NCBI GenBank assembly: GCA_964517135.1
Contig: CAZFBA010000012.1
Span: 1 to 64,000 of the forward strand
DNA: 64,000 bases
Direction of reading: 5' to 3'
From: CAZFBA01 sp964517135
Lineage (GTDB): Bacteria > Cyanobacteriota > Vampirovibrionia > JBFMGH01
Shown one piece after another: positions 8,170 to 16,405 of this stretch. The notes under the pieces are model-generated. The model was not told where the DNA came from, did not search any database, and saw nothing but the letters and a program-made list of their open reading frames with translations. Within the stretch, counting starts at the first letter, position 1. The number at the start of each line of letters is the position of its first letter. The position numbers were made by a program, and so were the translations under genes.

Positions 8170-8883
8170 ATGCATAAAAACATTGAAAAGAACCTGAAAA
8201 ACATTAACTGGGGTTATATAATCTCAATGGGTATTCTATTTTTCTTTGTTGGGCTGATAATATCCATACAGACAAAGACACATGCAGAGTCTGAAACCAT
8301 TAAACAGGCACCAACAAGGCAATTAGAGAAAATGGTAGCCCTGCTTAAAGAATCAGAAGATAAAAAACAAAATCTCGAAAAACAACTGACAGAAATGAGA
8401 AAGCAAATTGAAGAACTTAGAGCATCCTCTGAAACAGGTATAACCAAACCCCAGATGGAAAAAATATACAGACTGGCAGGGCTTACGAAAGTTTCTGGCA
8501 AAGGCATTAAAATAATACTGGATGATCGCAAAAGCTCAAAGTCTGCAACACCTGACAATGACGGCCTTGTTCATAGTGACGACATACTTAAACTCGTAAA
8601 TGAACTAAAATCAGCAGGCGCAACTGCCATTTCAGTTAATAATCAAAGACTTGTTACCACAAGTGAAATAATAGAAGCAGGTAGCTCTATAATGGTTAAC
8701 CAGACAAGGCTGGTATCACCCTATGAAATAAAGGCTTTAGGAGATCCGGAGGCTTTGAAGGTCTCACTGACATTTAGAGGCAGCATTCTTGAATATTTAC
8801 AGTTTTATGGCATAGATGTAAAAATAGAGCAAGATGAAGAAAACCTCACTATACCCTCATACACAGGAAAACTCAAGGTTTAA
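8170..8883 (+). CDS. DUF881 family membrane-anchored protein
   Basis: 237 residues: one N-terminal membrane segment (about 15-33), a coiled coil (about 45-85, rich in E/K/Q heptads), then the DUF881 domain from about 92 (MEKIYRLAGLTKVSGKGIKIILDD) with the conserved VHSDDILKLVNELKSAGATAISVNNQRLV and the C-terminal YLQFYGIDVKIE. Family members are best known beside division and septum genes in Gram-positives and occur in cyanobacterial relatives; their exact job is not settled. Here the gene is fourth in the envelope operon. No clear ribosome binding site precedes the ATG. Confidence 0.85.
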   Translation: MHKNIEKNLKNINWGYIISMGILFFFVGLIISIQTKTHAESETIKQAPTRQLEKMVALLKESEDKKQNLEKQLTEMRKQIEELRASSETGITKPQMEKIYRLAGLTKVSGKGIKIILDDRKSSKSATPDNDGLVHSDDILKLVNELKSAGATAISVNNQRLVTTSEIIEAGSSIMVNQTRLVSPYEIKALGDPEALKVSLTFRGSILEYLQFYGIDVKIEQDEENLTIPSYTGKLKV

Positions 8884-8892
8884 CTTTGCATT

Positions 8893-10368
8893 ATGGCCAG
8901 TATGACAGCTAAAAAGCAGTTATTGTTTAGCATTATTACTGCTATAGGAGCGTTATTGCTTATTGAATTCACACTCAGGCTTACAGGCACAGGTGATCCT
9001 TTGTATGACAACTATGAACCTTATGCAGGATACGAAAAAAGCCCGCCATTCTACATTGAAAATCCTGTTAATAAAGCTGAAATAATCAATAATCCTCTTT
9101 ATAAGGATCTTCATCAAATAACTTTTAGACGCACAAAACCTGAAAATACCTGCCGAATAGCCTTAACAGGTGGCTCTAATGTAAATTATCTCGCTGAAGA
9201 TGACCTTGCTAACTGGATCAAAGGAGATAAAATACTGCCAGAAAAGCTTCATCTTGAAATAATCAATGCAGGCATGCCCGGATATGGTTCAAGGCGGGTA
9301 AAAAGAATTCTGGTTGAGATACTTCAATATGATCCTGATATGGTTTTTATCTACTGCGGGCATAATGAATTTCTTGATCTTCTTGTCTCTCAAAGGGTTG
9401 CCAGGCCTCAGGGGAGTTTTGAATATTTCAGAAAGAATGTTTTATACAAACTGAATAGCTATATTGCTCTGAAAAACCTGTACAGAAAGCTAAGAAAACC
9501 ATCTATCAAGATGAACAGAGAAGAAATAAAAGATACATACCTTAAAAATATTTCAGATATTGAAAAGAATGAAAGCATTACCTTTAAAGAACTTTCAGAA
9601 AAGGTTTATGACCAATTTGAACAGAACCTCATACAGATGGTCAGGCTTGCGAAAAGAAATAATTCATATGTAATCTTATCCACAACACCTTCAAACGATT
9701 TTGTATCACCGGTATACTCTTTTTATACGGCAGGGCTTTCAACTACAGAAATAGCTAAAATAAAGCTGCTGGAAAAGCAGGGAGATGAGATTCTTGGTGA
9801 AAGGCTCTATTTTCTTAATGATTCAGGATGGTTCAACAGCCAGCTTTTTATACATAAAACAAAAGAAAAAACTTTCCCTTATATTTTGCGGGTTTTTCAT
9901 GACAGGTTTAAGCTTTCTCCTTTTGCTTCTGAGCTAACAGAAAATATCAAACCCTATAATATTCAAGGAACCGAAAAAACAATCTGGCTCAATGCACTTG
10001 ATAAATATGAACAAGCACTAAAAATTAACGACAAAATAGCAATGATTCAGTATAAAGCAGGGCTGATTCATTATTTAACAGGCAATAAAGATAAAGCACT
10101 CTATCATTTTCACCAGGCAAACCTTTATGATGGTTACCCTTACAGGTCAACAGAGCGAATAAATAACATTATCAGGGATGTAGCTCGAAGAGAAAAAGTT
10201 GATTATCTTTTAGATTTTGAAGAATTTATCAGACAAAACGCTCCTGACAGCATTATTGGCTGGGAATCGTTGTATGACCACTGCCATTTGCAGCTTGAAA
10301 ATAAAATTTTGCTTCTAAAAAAAATTGAAGAAAGAATATATAAACACTGCAAAAATCTTTGCACATAG
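8893..10368 (+). CDS. Membrane-anchored SGNH/GDSL hydrolase-like protein
   Basis: 491 residues with an N-terminal anchor (about 8-27). The SGNH blocks are visible: block I LTGGSN, where Ser95 replaces the usual GDS context with GGS; block II NAGMPGYGS; block III YCGHNEF; and block V D462-H-C-H465, giving the Asp/His of the triad. Residues about 360-430 resemble a TPR pair (WLNALDKYEQALKINDK, GLIHYLTGNKDKALYHFHQA), a fusion seen in some envelope SGNH proteins. It probably cuts or transfers an acyl or acetyl ester on an exported polymer; the substrate is unknown. Last gene of the five-gene operon; no clear terminator follows. Confidence 0.8.
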   Translation: MASMTAKKQLLFSIITAIGALLLIEFTLRLTGTGDPLYDNYEPYAGYEKSPPFYIENPVNKAEIINNPLYKDLHQITFRRTKPENTCRIALTGGSNVNYLAEDDLANWIKGDKILPEKLHLEIINAGMPGYGSRRVKRILVEILQYDPDMVFIYCGHNEFLDLLVSQRVARPQGSFEYFRKNVLYKLNSYIALKNLYRKLRKPSIKMNREEIKDTYLKNISDIEKNESITFKELSEKVYDQFEQNLIQMVRLAKRNNSYVILSTTPSNDFVSPVYSFYTAGLSTTEIAKIKLLEKQGDEILGERLYFLNDSGWFNSQLFIHKTKEKTFPYILRVFHDRFKLSPFASELTENIKPYNIQGTEKTIWLNALDKYEQALKINDKIAMIQYKAGLIHYLTGNKDKALYHFHQANLYDGYPYRSTERINNIIRDVARREKVDYLLDFEEFIRQNAPDSIIGWESLYDHCHLQLENKILLLKKIEERIYKHCKNLCT

Positions 10369-10436
10369 CAATAATTGACGACATAAAGAATTAAACAATT
10401 CTAAAATTCTCCTGAAACCCCAATAATCTTAAACCC

Positions 10437-10558
10437 TTTTTCGATTTTCAAAAATTTTAAAAGTGAAAATATGGGTTGAACGAACAGGCACAGCCTGGGA
10501 GTGAGACCCCATGCATTCCTTAAGGGTGGGCGGGATCTGGGTTTTGAAAATCGAAAAA
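10437..10558. repeat. MITE-like element family 1, copy A
   Basis: A 122-bp element whose ends are inverted repeats (TTTTTCGATTTTCAAAA and its complement). The interior carries ATATGGGTTGAACGAACAGG and a GC-rich stretch. Copies: 23787-23905 (opposite orientation), 50794-50977 (different GC-rich loop) and a partial copy at 38395-38446. Outside the inverted repeat a second motif, AGTTATGCACTGATCTT or variants, also recurs. Confidence 0.85.
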
Positions 10559-10673
10559 ATTATAAATTATGCACTGATCTTTTAGTATACTTAATTAATC
10601 AAAGATTCAATCAGTTATTCTAAGACTCCAATACTCTTAAACCCTTTAAGAATAAAGAACTCCGCAATTATTA

Positions 10674-10709
10674 TGCATGTGCTTGTTGAGTATTCAACAA
10701 GCACATGCA
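10674..10709. other. Perfect 16-bp stem-loop in intergenic DNA
   Basis: Arms 10674-10689 and 10694-10709 are perfect complements around a 4-base loop (GTAT). No T-run follows in either direction, so it is not a standard intrinsic terminator. It could be a structured RNA, a replication or recombination site, or a transcript-end stabiliser for the operon that ends at 10368. Confidence 0.6.
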
Positions 10710-11024
10710 GGCATATTTACTCACATTATAATAAGTATCTCTAACAGTTCAAATGAGATGCATAACTCACGAATAGTACCCCGAAATTTCTTATAATGAT
10801 ATTGTGATTGAGAGAGACAGGCAAATCTAACAGATATAATAACATCTGACAGAAACTTGAGAGTAGAGATAAACAAGGTATCTGAACTATTGAAACAAGT
10901 TTTAAACAATTAATTTCATCTAACAGGCACTGCGATTCTGCTTGAAAGAGTTATGAGAAAAAAGATTTTCAACTGATAAAAAACAACTCTTATTGATTTT
11001 TGGCGTATTGAACTTAGGAAATTT

Positions 11025-11071
11025 AAGAGAGTAAACAACCTCCCCCTACCTCCTATATCAATTACTCTCTT
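11025..11071 (+). promoter_or_regulatory. Leader hairpin upstream of the 11.2-12.9 kb cluster
   Basis: AAGAGAGTAA (11025-11034) pairs with TTACTCTCTT (11062-11071). The loop is strikingly C-rich, with two CCTCC motifs (CCTCCCCCTACCTCC), complementary to Shine-Dalgarno sequences such as the AAGGAG before the gene at 11199. It may be a translational regulator or an attenuator; this is inferred from pairing alone. Confidence 0.45.
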
Positions 11072-11198
11072 TTACATTACAACATTCCAGGCGTAAGAAA
11101 ATTTATTAAAACAACTCGAACAGGAAATTTCGTCTGGTTAACTATATAGACTAAAAACCTTTACGAGAGAAGAGATAGAGAAAAAAGGAGCAGCTTTA

Positions 11199-11687
11199 AT
11201 GTTATCAAATCAATTCTTCTTTGACGAAATGGAACCCACAGGCGATCAAATAAGAATAAAAAATAAAATGAAAGTCAAAAACCTTATGGCCCTTGCGGTC
11301 AACTTTGCTGACGAAGAAACACTCAAAAAAATTCAAAACGTGTTTCTTAGCCTGACACCAAAAGAACTTGATGACTTCAGAAAATTCTTAGACGACAGAA
11401 GCTACATCAGATCAGAAGGACAAAAAAGCAAAGAATACAAAATTATTACACAACTTTCCAGAATTGCCCTTTCGGCAGAACCAAAAGACGAAAACCTGAA
11501 AAAAATCTATAAAGAATTTAAAGAAAACCTCGAAAAAATTGATGACCTTAAAATACAGACCACCAAAACAATCGACGGAGTAAAAGTAAACAAACTCATT
11601 GAAGAAATAGATATCATCAATGACAGAAACATCGAATTAATGGAAATAGTCAGCAAATACAGAAAAAACACTCAACCAGAAACCTGA
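11199..11687 (+). CDS. Unknown helical protein, first gene of metallopeptidase cluster
   Basis: 162 residues, not recognised. Predominantly helical and charged, with no signal peptide or membrane segment: residues about 25-65 (KNLMALAVNFADEETLKKIQNVFLSLTPKELDDFRKFLDD) and about 95-155 look like amphipathic helices, possibly coiled coil. AAGGAG precedes the ATG by a few bases. Codons end in C more often than in the flanking regions, which suggests good expression. It is 27 bases ahead of a 55-residue peptide gene and about 350 bases ahead of the metallopeptidase gene, all on one strand behind a hairpin leader. A chaperone or partner role for a secreted protein is conceivable, but unproved. Confidence 0.75.
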   Translation: MLSNQFFFDEMEPTGDQIRIKNKMKVKNLMALAVNFADEETLKKIQNVFLSLTPKELDDFRKFLDDRSYIRSEGQKSKEYKIITQLSRIALSAEPKDENLKKIYKEFKENLEKIDDLKIQTTKTIDGVKVNKLIEEIDIINDRNIELMEIVSKYRKNTQPET

Positions 11688-11714
11688 TAACAATAAGAGA
11701 GAGAGGAGACAGCA

Positions 11715-11882
11715 ATGCAAAACATAGTGGTATTAATGAAAGAACTTAACCTCGCTGACGACGTTATATCAAACACTATACTAAAAATTAATACGCTCTG
11801 CTCAAGCTATCAAACTGAAGTCTTTACCACAAGATACATAATGAGCGGTAACGGTAACGGCAACGGAGACGGAAACAACTAA
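11715..11882 (+). CDS. Small 55-residue peptide with Gly-Asn tail
   Basis: A short gene, ATG at 11715 to TAA at 11882, with a GAGAGGAG ribosome binding site about 8 bases upstream. The N-terminal 40 residues are mixed helical (MQNIVVLMKELNLADDVISN is the start), with one Cys in LCSSYQ. The C-terminal 12 residues are almost only Gly, Asn and Asp (SGNGNGNGDGNN). A low-complexity tail on a short helical N-terminus recalls precursor peptides, but there is no modification enzyme beside it other than the downstream metallopeptidase. Its position between two well-expressed genes and its good ribosome binding site support it as a real gene. Confidence 0.6.
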   Translation: MQNIVVLMKELNLADDVISNTILKINTLCSSYQTEVFTTRYIMSGNGNGNGDGNN

Positions 11883-12036
11883 AATTATTTATATAAGGCA
11901 GTAAAAGAACATCAACACCATCTAACAAACAGGCAAAAATAGAGAGCACAACACAAAAAGTTGAGCAATAAGCTCAAACGGAGTCTAACATTTTTTTGAA
12001 ACCTTGTAACATCATCAAAGAAAAGGAGAGAGAGTA

Positions 12037-12909
12037 ATGGCATCTGGAATACAGGCAATGAACACTTTAAAGAAAAGCCCCACCGGTCAAAAGCTTTTAG
12101 CAGAAGCTCAAAAACGTGGCGTAAAAATACAATTTGCTGAAAATAACGGCGATAGAGTCAATGGTCAATATAACCCCAATAACAATACCATAACAGTAGA
12201 AAAAAATAACATCGAAACAATGGTAGAAACCCTTGCGCACGAACTCGTGCACGCAGTCACACCTGAAAATGGCAACTCAAAAAATGAAGAATTTATGGCC
12301 TTCAAAATAGGTGAACAGGTAGCAGAAGAAGCCGGTGTTAACTTTAATAAGCACCACGATGACTTCTGGAAAAACCACGTAGCAAGTTCATATGGCAACC
12401 TCAAGCAAGATAACGGCATTATGGCAGCTCTCGGAAATCTTGACAAAGCAGCAAGTGCAAATTATACAGGCTTTAACAATGCCCCTCAGGCAGCTAATGC
12501 AGGTAATGGTGGCAATAATGGTACAGATGTTTATAATATTGCCAAACAGGCAGCACAGGGCGTACCTCTTGCTGCTGCACAGGCCAACCCTTATAATGCT
12601 GCTGCTAACGCAGCACAGCAGGCTGCCCCACAGATTCAAAACCCCATGATGGGTGGCATGCAAGGCCAGGATATGATGCAACAATTAATGGCCTTTATAA
12701 TGCAGTTCATTATGCAATTGTTTATGGGTCAAATGATGAATATGATGAAAGATCAAACAAATAATCAAGACAACCCGTTTAACAACAATAACAACCAGCA
12801 ACAGCCAGGCAACAACCTCCTAACAAATAACAATCTAGCTCAACAATCACCGCAAAGCCCGTCAAACGGTCAAAACAAATTCTTCATTATGACATCATTT
12901 ACAGCTTAA
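12037..12909 (+). CDS. Zinc metallopeptidase-like protein with Gln/Asn-rich tail
   Basis: 290 residues. The N-terminal half is a gluzincin-like domain: LAHELVHAV contains H68-E69-x-x-H72, and the downstream NSKNEEFMAFKIGEQVAEEAG can supply a third ligand Glu. It lacks a standard signal peptide or pro-region. The C-terminal half (about 140-290) is low in complexity: Ala/Gln/Asn-rich, with a Met-rich hydrophobic stretch (MMQQLMAFIMQFIMQLFMGQMMNMM spans about 208-232; quoted in pieces below 20 residues: MMQQLMAFIMQ and FIMQLFMGQMM) and a poly-Asn segment. The Met-rich segment could insert in a membrane or bind a partner. AAGGAG precedes the ATG. A non-classically exported effector protease is plausible but inferred. 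A terminator follows at 13016. Confidence 0.8.
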   Translation: MASGIQAMNTLKKSPTGQKLLAEAQKRGVKIQFAENNGDRVNGQYNPNNNTITVEKNNIETMVETLAHELVHAVTPENGNSKNEEFMAFKIGEQVAEEAGVNFNKHHDDFWKNHVASSYGNLKQDNGIMAALGNLDKAASANYTGFNNAPQAANAGNGGNNGTDVYNIAKQAAQGVPLAAAQANPYNAAANAAQQAAPQIQNPMMGGMQGQDMMQQLMAFIMQFIMQLFMGQMMNMMKDQTNNQDNPFNNNNNQQQPGNNLLTNNNLAQQSPQSPSNGQNKFFIMTSFTA

Positions 12910-13015
12910 CAAGTTTTTCAATCAGATAACACTACTCAATATAGCTCAATTACTCTTCTCCAATTATTACACAACAATTGCTCCAAATACTCCAAAAACA
13001 GACTCCCATCTTCTC

Positions 13016-13044
13016 CTCCTTCTTTTCGAAAGGAGTTTTTTTTT
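13016..13044 (+). terminator. Intrinsic terminator of the metallopeptidase cluster
   Basis: CTCCTT pairs with AAGGAG around CTTTTCGA, followed by nine T residues. It lies about 110 bases after the stop at 12909. Confidence 0.85.
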
Positions 13045-13152
13045 GTAAGTTCTTTGTTAATAAGTAACACTGGCGATATTTTCTGTGAAACCCTCTATCT
13101 GCAAAGTTTCGTAATGGAAATCAAAAAAAATTTAGTTTTGCACACCTGTTAT

Positions 13153-13232
13153 ACTGATCCTTGAAAGTAATGTATAGATTCCAGATTATAGAGGCCTCAG
13201 CATATATTAATTATTTACGTGGAATGGTATAA
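13153..13232. repeat. Dispersed repeat, full copy
   Basis: Begins ACTGATCCTTGAAAGTAATG, continues through GATTCCAGATTATAGAGGCC and ends TTATTTACGTGGAATGGTAT. Near identical to 62390-62476 apart from a 9-base length difference (AATTCTATC), and to the shorter 3684-3730 copy. Confidence 0.85.
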
Positions 13233-13508
13233 GATGCCTCTTTTATAAAGAAATGTAATCAAGAATATAAAATTTACTTAAAAATGATATGCACACAAAA
13301 ATCTCTGGTGTAAATTAATATTAGTTTAATATTTAAAAATTGTATGTTATTGAATCCTTTTGACCCTGAAATCTTCTTGATAAAAAGGTTGTAGCCTACA
13401 AAAAATTAGAAAAGATTTTATTGTAGAGTTTAAAAGTATTATATTATTTACTTTTTCTGATAACTCAAATAAAATTAGGTTAGAATAATACCAGAACACC
13501 GTCTTTCA

Positions 13509-14051
13509 ATGGAACAAGTAATTGAACATATGAAAAAAATAATAGATGAGATCTTGCTGATGGTGGGATTAAAACAAACCCATGAGCAGCTTCAGCTTGC
13601 CCATCTTAAGAAATTAGATATTCTTCTTGAAGCAACACCCTCTGATAAGAATGCCTGGCTTTCAAAAGGTATTATTCTGAGTGATTTGAATCGTTATGAA
13701 GAAGCCATAGAGGCTTATGACAGGGTATTAGAACTAGACCCGGAATGTGTTGATGCCCTCACCAAAAAAGGTATTGCCCTTTTTAACCTCGAAAAATTTG
13801 AATCAGCAATAAAATGCTTTGATAAATGTCTTGAAAAGAACCTTTATAATAGCATCGCCTGGTATAATAAAGGCATTGCACTCTCTAAACTTGAACGTTT
13901 TGATGAGGCTATTACACTCTTTAACAAGATGGCCATAGTAAATTCTGATGATCCTCTGGTGTGGCTGGGCAAGAGCACCATATATGCCACCCTGGGTAAA
14001 TATGCAGATGCCGAAGAATGCTATAAAAAAGTACAGCTAAACTTCAGCTAA
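13509..14051 (+). CDS. TPR-repeat protein (cytoplasmic)
   Basis: 180 residues with about four tetratricopeptide repeats from residue about 48 to 178: AWLSKGIILSDLNRYEEAIEAYDRVLELDPE, ALTKKGIALFNLEKFESAIKCFDKCLEKN, AWYNKGIALSKLERFDEAITLFNKM and VWLGKSTIYATLGKYADAEECYKKV (each shown here as separate repeats). The repeats have the canonical W/G-Y-A-P spacing of 34. The N-terminal 40 residues are a helical, Leu-rich segment. There is no signal peptide. TPR arrays mediate protein-protein contacts; the partner is unknown. The gene stands alone between repeat-bearing intergenic regions. Confidence 0.85.
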   Translation: MEQVIEHMKKIIDEILLMVGLKQTHEQLQLAHLKKLDILLEATPSDKNAWLSKGIILSDLNRYEEAIEAYDRVLELDPECVDALTKKGIALFNLEKFESAIKCFDKCLEKNLYNSIAWYNKGIALSKLERFDEAITLFNKMAIVNSDDPLVWLGKSTIYATLGKYADAEECYKKVQLNFS

Positions 14052-14681
14052 AGCCTTAAAATATAGATATCACTACATTATTGTCTGGTTAAATTTTTTC
14101 TGAGGGTTTGGTTTTTATACCTGATTTACACGCAGTTAAGCACTAAAAGCAGGTATAACTTTTAAAATTATCCTGTGTTGATAGCTTTAGCTGGCTATGT
14201 GGCAAGAAATAAGGAGGTTAGTGTTTTTTAAACAGTAAGTAGAGCAACAGGCTTTTCGGACAAATGTTACAACGAATTTTTATAGCCACATTGCTTAACA
14301 TATCTACCTATAGCCCTGTTTTACATTAAGGAAAATGTAACGTTTTTATACCAAATGTGAAGATTCTTTACATGTTGATGCTATAATACATGCCAACTGG
14401 TAGGGGATTATTTATCTGTTGACTGTTTTGTTAGAGATATATCTTTAACATATTGACTTTTGATCTATCAAAATCTATTTCTTTCTGTTAACGCTCTTTT
14501 GTCCGCTATGTCAGGCCGCTAGACTCTTTATTAACAATACTTTTTGAGCGTTAAAGATTACAAAGCCTTTTTGGGGGAATACAGTATAATAACAGCTTTT
14601 TGAACTGATGTCTGATATTCAATGAATACCGTGTTTTGTGTTAACCTGCCAGGGTGTAAAGGGTAAATGTAAGGAGAAGAG
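14052..14681. other. Gene-free 630-bp stretch with a MITE-2 fragment
   Basis: 14077-14120 matches one end of element family 2 (TTGTCTGGTTAAATTTTTTC, then GAGGGTTTGGTTTTT). AAGGAGG at 14211-14217 is followed only by a few codons before a stop. I see no gene or recognisable RNA in the rest. Confidence 0.5.
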
Positions 14682-14966
14682 ATGATTCAAGCTTTAAACA
14701 TTAACTCATCATTGCCGGCGAATCATATTTACAGGTCAAAAACAGTTTCTTCAGGTCAGAAACCTGTGACCAGATATAATCTCAAGGCTGATACAGTGAG
14801 TTTTTCATCCTTAGCTTTACTCAGAAAGCCTACTATGATTGAGAAAGCCATGAAGCTAATCAATCCCGGGCCTACTCCAGGAGAGATTGCAGCCCGTTCG
14901 TTAAAGTTTGCTTCTCAGGTTGCAAGTGTTATATCATCTATTATAGCTTTAATGCTTTTATTGTAA
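14682..14966 (+). CDS. Small protein with C-terminal membrane segment
   Basis: 94 residues, not recognised. AAGGAGAAGAG lies directly before the ATG. The N-terminal 50 residues are polar and probably disordered; ADTVSFSS around residue 37 resembles a short motif I have seen near the N-termini of proteins from Melainabacteria-type genomes. The C-terminus (about 73-94, ASQVASVISSIIALMLLL) is a single hydrophobic helix that would give a tail anchor. It is isolated from other genes on its strand. Function unknown. Confidence 0.65.
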   Translation: MIQALNINSSLPANHIYRSKTVSSGQKPVTRYNLKADTVSFSSLALLRKPTMIEKAMKLINPGPTPGEIAARSLKFASQVASVISSIIALMLLL

Positions 14967-15150
14967 GACTAAAAACATTTAGTAATGTTGATATTCTTTC
15001 AGGTATATATAGTTTGCCCTGATTGAGTCATTGAAGTTGTTATCAAGACCGGGTCATAATATCAGTTTCTTTCAAGTCATAACTTTTACTGAATTCTTTT
15101 GAGGTATTTGTTAAGTCGTGGAATCATTTTCTTGCGACATTTTAAAGAAT

Positions 15151-15816
15151 TTATCGTCTGCTTCTCATTGATACTTTTTGCTGTGCAATATTTAATGCAA
15201 GGCTAAAGTTTCTGTTAGAAGGCTCAAGGTTATAAGCTTTTTCGTAATAGTATGCAGCGTTAGTATAATCGCCTTTCAGGTCATAGTTTTGAGCAATGTG
15301 ATAATAATAAGCTGCCGTTTTAGGAGAAAGTTCGACAGCTTTTTCGAGGTATTTCAGGGCATTCTGATAGTCTCCCTGCATCTGGACAGCCAGGCCGAGA
15401 TTATTGTATGCCTGATCAGATTCAGGGTTAAGCTTAATAGCTTTTATCAATGCTTCTTCGGCTTCTTTAAATTTGCCGCTGTTAAAATAACTGTAACCCA
15501 GGTTAGCAAACCCCTGAGAATATTCTGGCCTTAAGTCAACGGCTTTTTTATGGTATTCCAGAGCTTTTTCAACTTCTCCTCTGGCATCATAAGACATAGC
15601 AAGGTTACTTGCCGCTTCTGCATATTTAGGGTCTTCTTCCAGAGCCTTAGAAAAACTTTCTATAGCTTTATCCCACTGTCGTTCTTGATAAAACTTAACA
15701 CCTTCTTCGTTATACTTACCTGCTGTAGACCCTTCATCCATTTTGTTGCTGATCATGACCATTATAATAGCAAAAGGAACAATAAGTATAAATACTGGTA
15801 TCAGCCGTCTCATCAT
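15151..15816 (-). CDS. Membrane-anchored TPR protein
   Basis: 221 residues: an N-terminal membrane anchor (about 4-24, LIPVFILIVPFAIIMVMIS), then five or so TPRs from residue 33, with clear units GVKFYQERQWDKAIESFSKA, NLAMSYDARGEVEKALEYHK, NLGYSYFNSGKFKEAEEALI, NLGLAVQMQGDYQNALKYLE and HIAQNYDLKGDYTNAAYYYE. The TPR domain would face the periplasm or outside. AAAGGA precedes the tandem ATG codons. It follows a dockerin-like gene by 28 bases on the same strand, so the two are probably co-transcribed and may work together in an envelope assembly. Confidence 0.88.
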   Translation of the reverse strand: MMRRLIPVFILIVPFAIIMVMISNKMDEGSTAGKYNEEGVKFYQERQWDKAIESFSKALEEDPKYAEAASNLAMSYDARGEVEKALEYHKKAVDLRPEYSQGFANLGYSYFNSGKFKEAEEALIKAIKLNPESDQAYNNLGLAVQMQGDYQNALKYLEKAVELSPKTAAYYYHIAQNYDLKGDYTNAAYYYEKAYNLEPSNRNFSLALNIAQQKVSMRSRR

Positions 15817-15844
15817 AGTTTTAATCCTTTAAAAATTAATGTTT

Positions 15845-16216
15845 TCAATCATTTTTATTTTTCAACTTATTTCTCATATTAGACAGTTTATCTTCTCGTT
15901 CTTTTATTTTGTCCTGGTTAATGAGTTTTTTGCAGAGTGCTATCAGGTCATCAGAGTTAATGTAGCCGTCTCCAGTAACATCACAGGCTGAGAGCTGCTC
16001 AGGGGTGAGGCTTGCAAACAGCTTTTCAGCAGTAGCATCGCCTCTACAGAGCAATTTAAGTATTTCGATATCTTCCTGATCGATTTTGCCGTCGCCAGTA
16101 ACGTCTCCAAGTACATATTTAATAACTCTGCCATCAGGCAGTTTTCTTTTCATTGTTTTGCCAATCATACTTCTTAAATCAGGTGGAAGCTTGTTAAGGA
16201 AATCTTTATCACTCAT
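15845..16216 (-). CDS. Dockerin-like paired calcium-loop protein
   Basis: 123 residues with two EF-hand-like calcium loops in dockerin style: GDVTGDGKIDQEDIEILKLL near residue 37 and CDVTGDGYINSDDLIALCKK near residue 81. The D-x-T/N-G-D-G-x-I-D/N-x-x-D pattern is intact in both. There is no signal peptide, and the C-terminus is a basic helix. Dockerins bind cohesins in cellulosome-like complexes, but isolated pairs also occur in other calcium-binding proteins. No cohesin is visible in the window. It lies directly upstream of the membrane-anchored TPR gene, which suggests a shared function. Confidence 0.85.
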   Translation of the reverse strand: MSDKDFLNKLPPDLRSMIGKTMKRKLPDGRVIKYVLGDVTGDGKIDQEDIEILKLLCRGDATAEKLFASLTPEQLSACDVTGDGYINSDDLIALCKKLINQDKIKEREDKLSNMRNKLKNKND

Positions 16217-16405
16217 AAACTCTCCTTTTTGCCTGCTGGCTGTTATAAGTTGAATTGATTTTAATTAGAAATTGTTTTTAGAATTGTCTGACAAAAATTT
16301 TTAATGCTGCCCTTATTTTATCCCATTCAGCAGGATAAAAAAACATATTAAAGAATTATGCACAACAAAATGTTTAAAACCTGATAAAAGCTTTCTGGCA
16401 TAAAT

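Larger units (their letters stand above)
12910..13508. other. Intergenic stretch with terminator and dispersed repeat
   Basis: It holds the terminator at 13016-13044 and the dispersed repeat at 13153-13232. I see no coding sequence or further RNA in the remainder, which is AT-rich and probably contains the promoter of the TPR gene at 13509. Confidence 0.5.

Noticed and set aside
12392..12684. Alternative frames within the metallopeptidase gene
   Set aside because: They arise from the low-complexity Ala/Gln/Asn tail; the HELVH-containing frame has the ribosome binding site.
14211..14238. AAGGAGG followed by a GTG
   Set aside because: Only about five codons are open before a stop, and spacing to the GTG is too short; a leader peptide is possible but not supportable.
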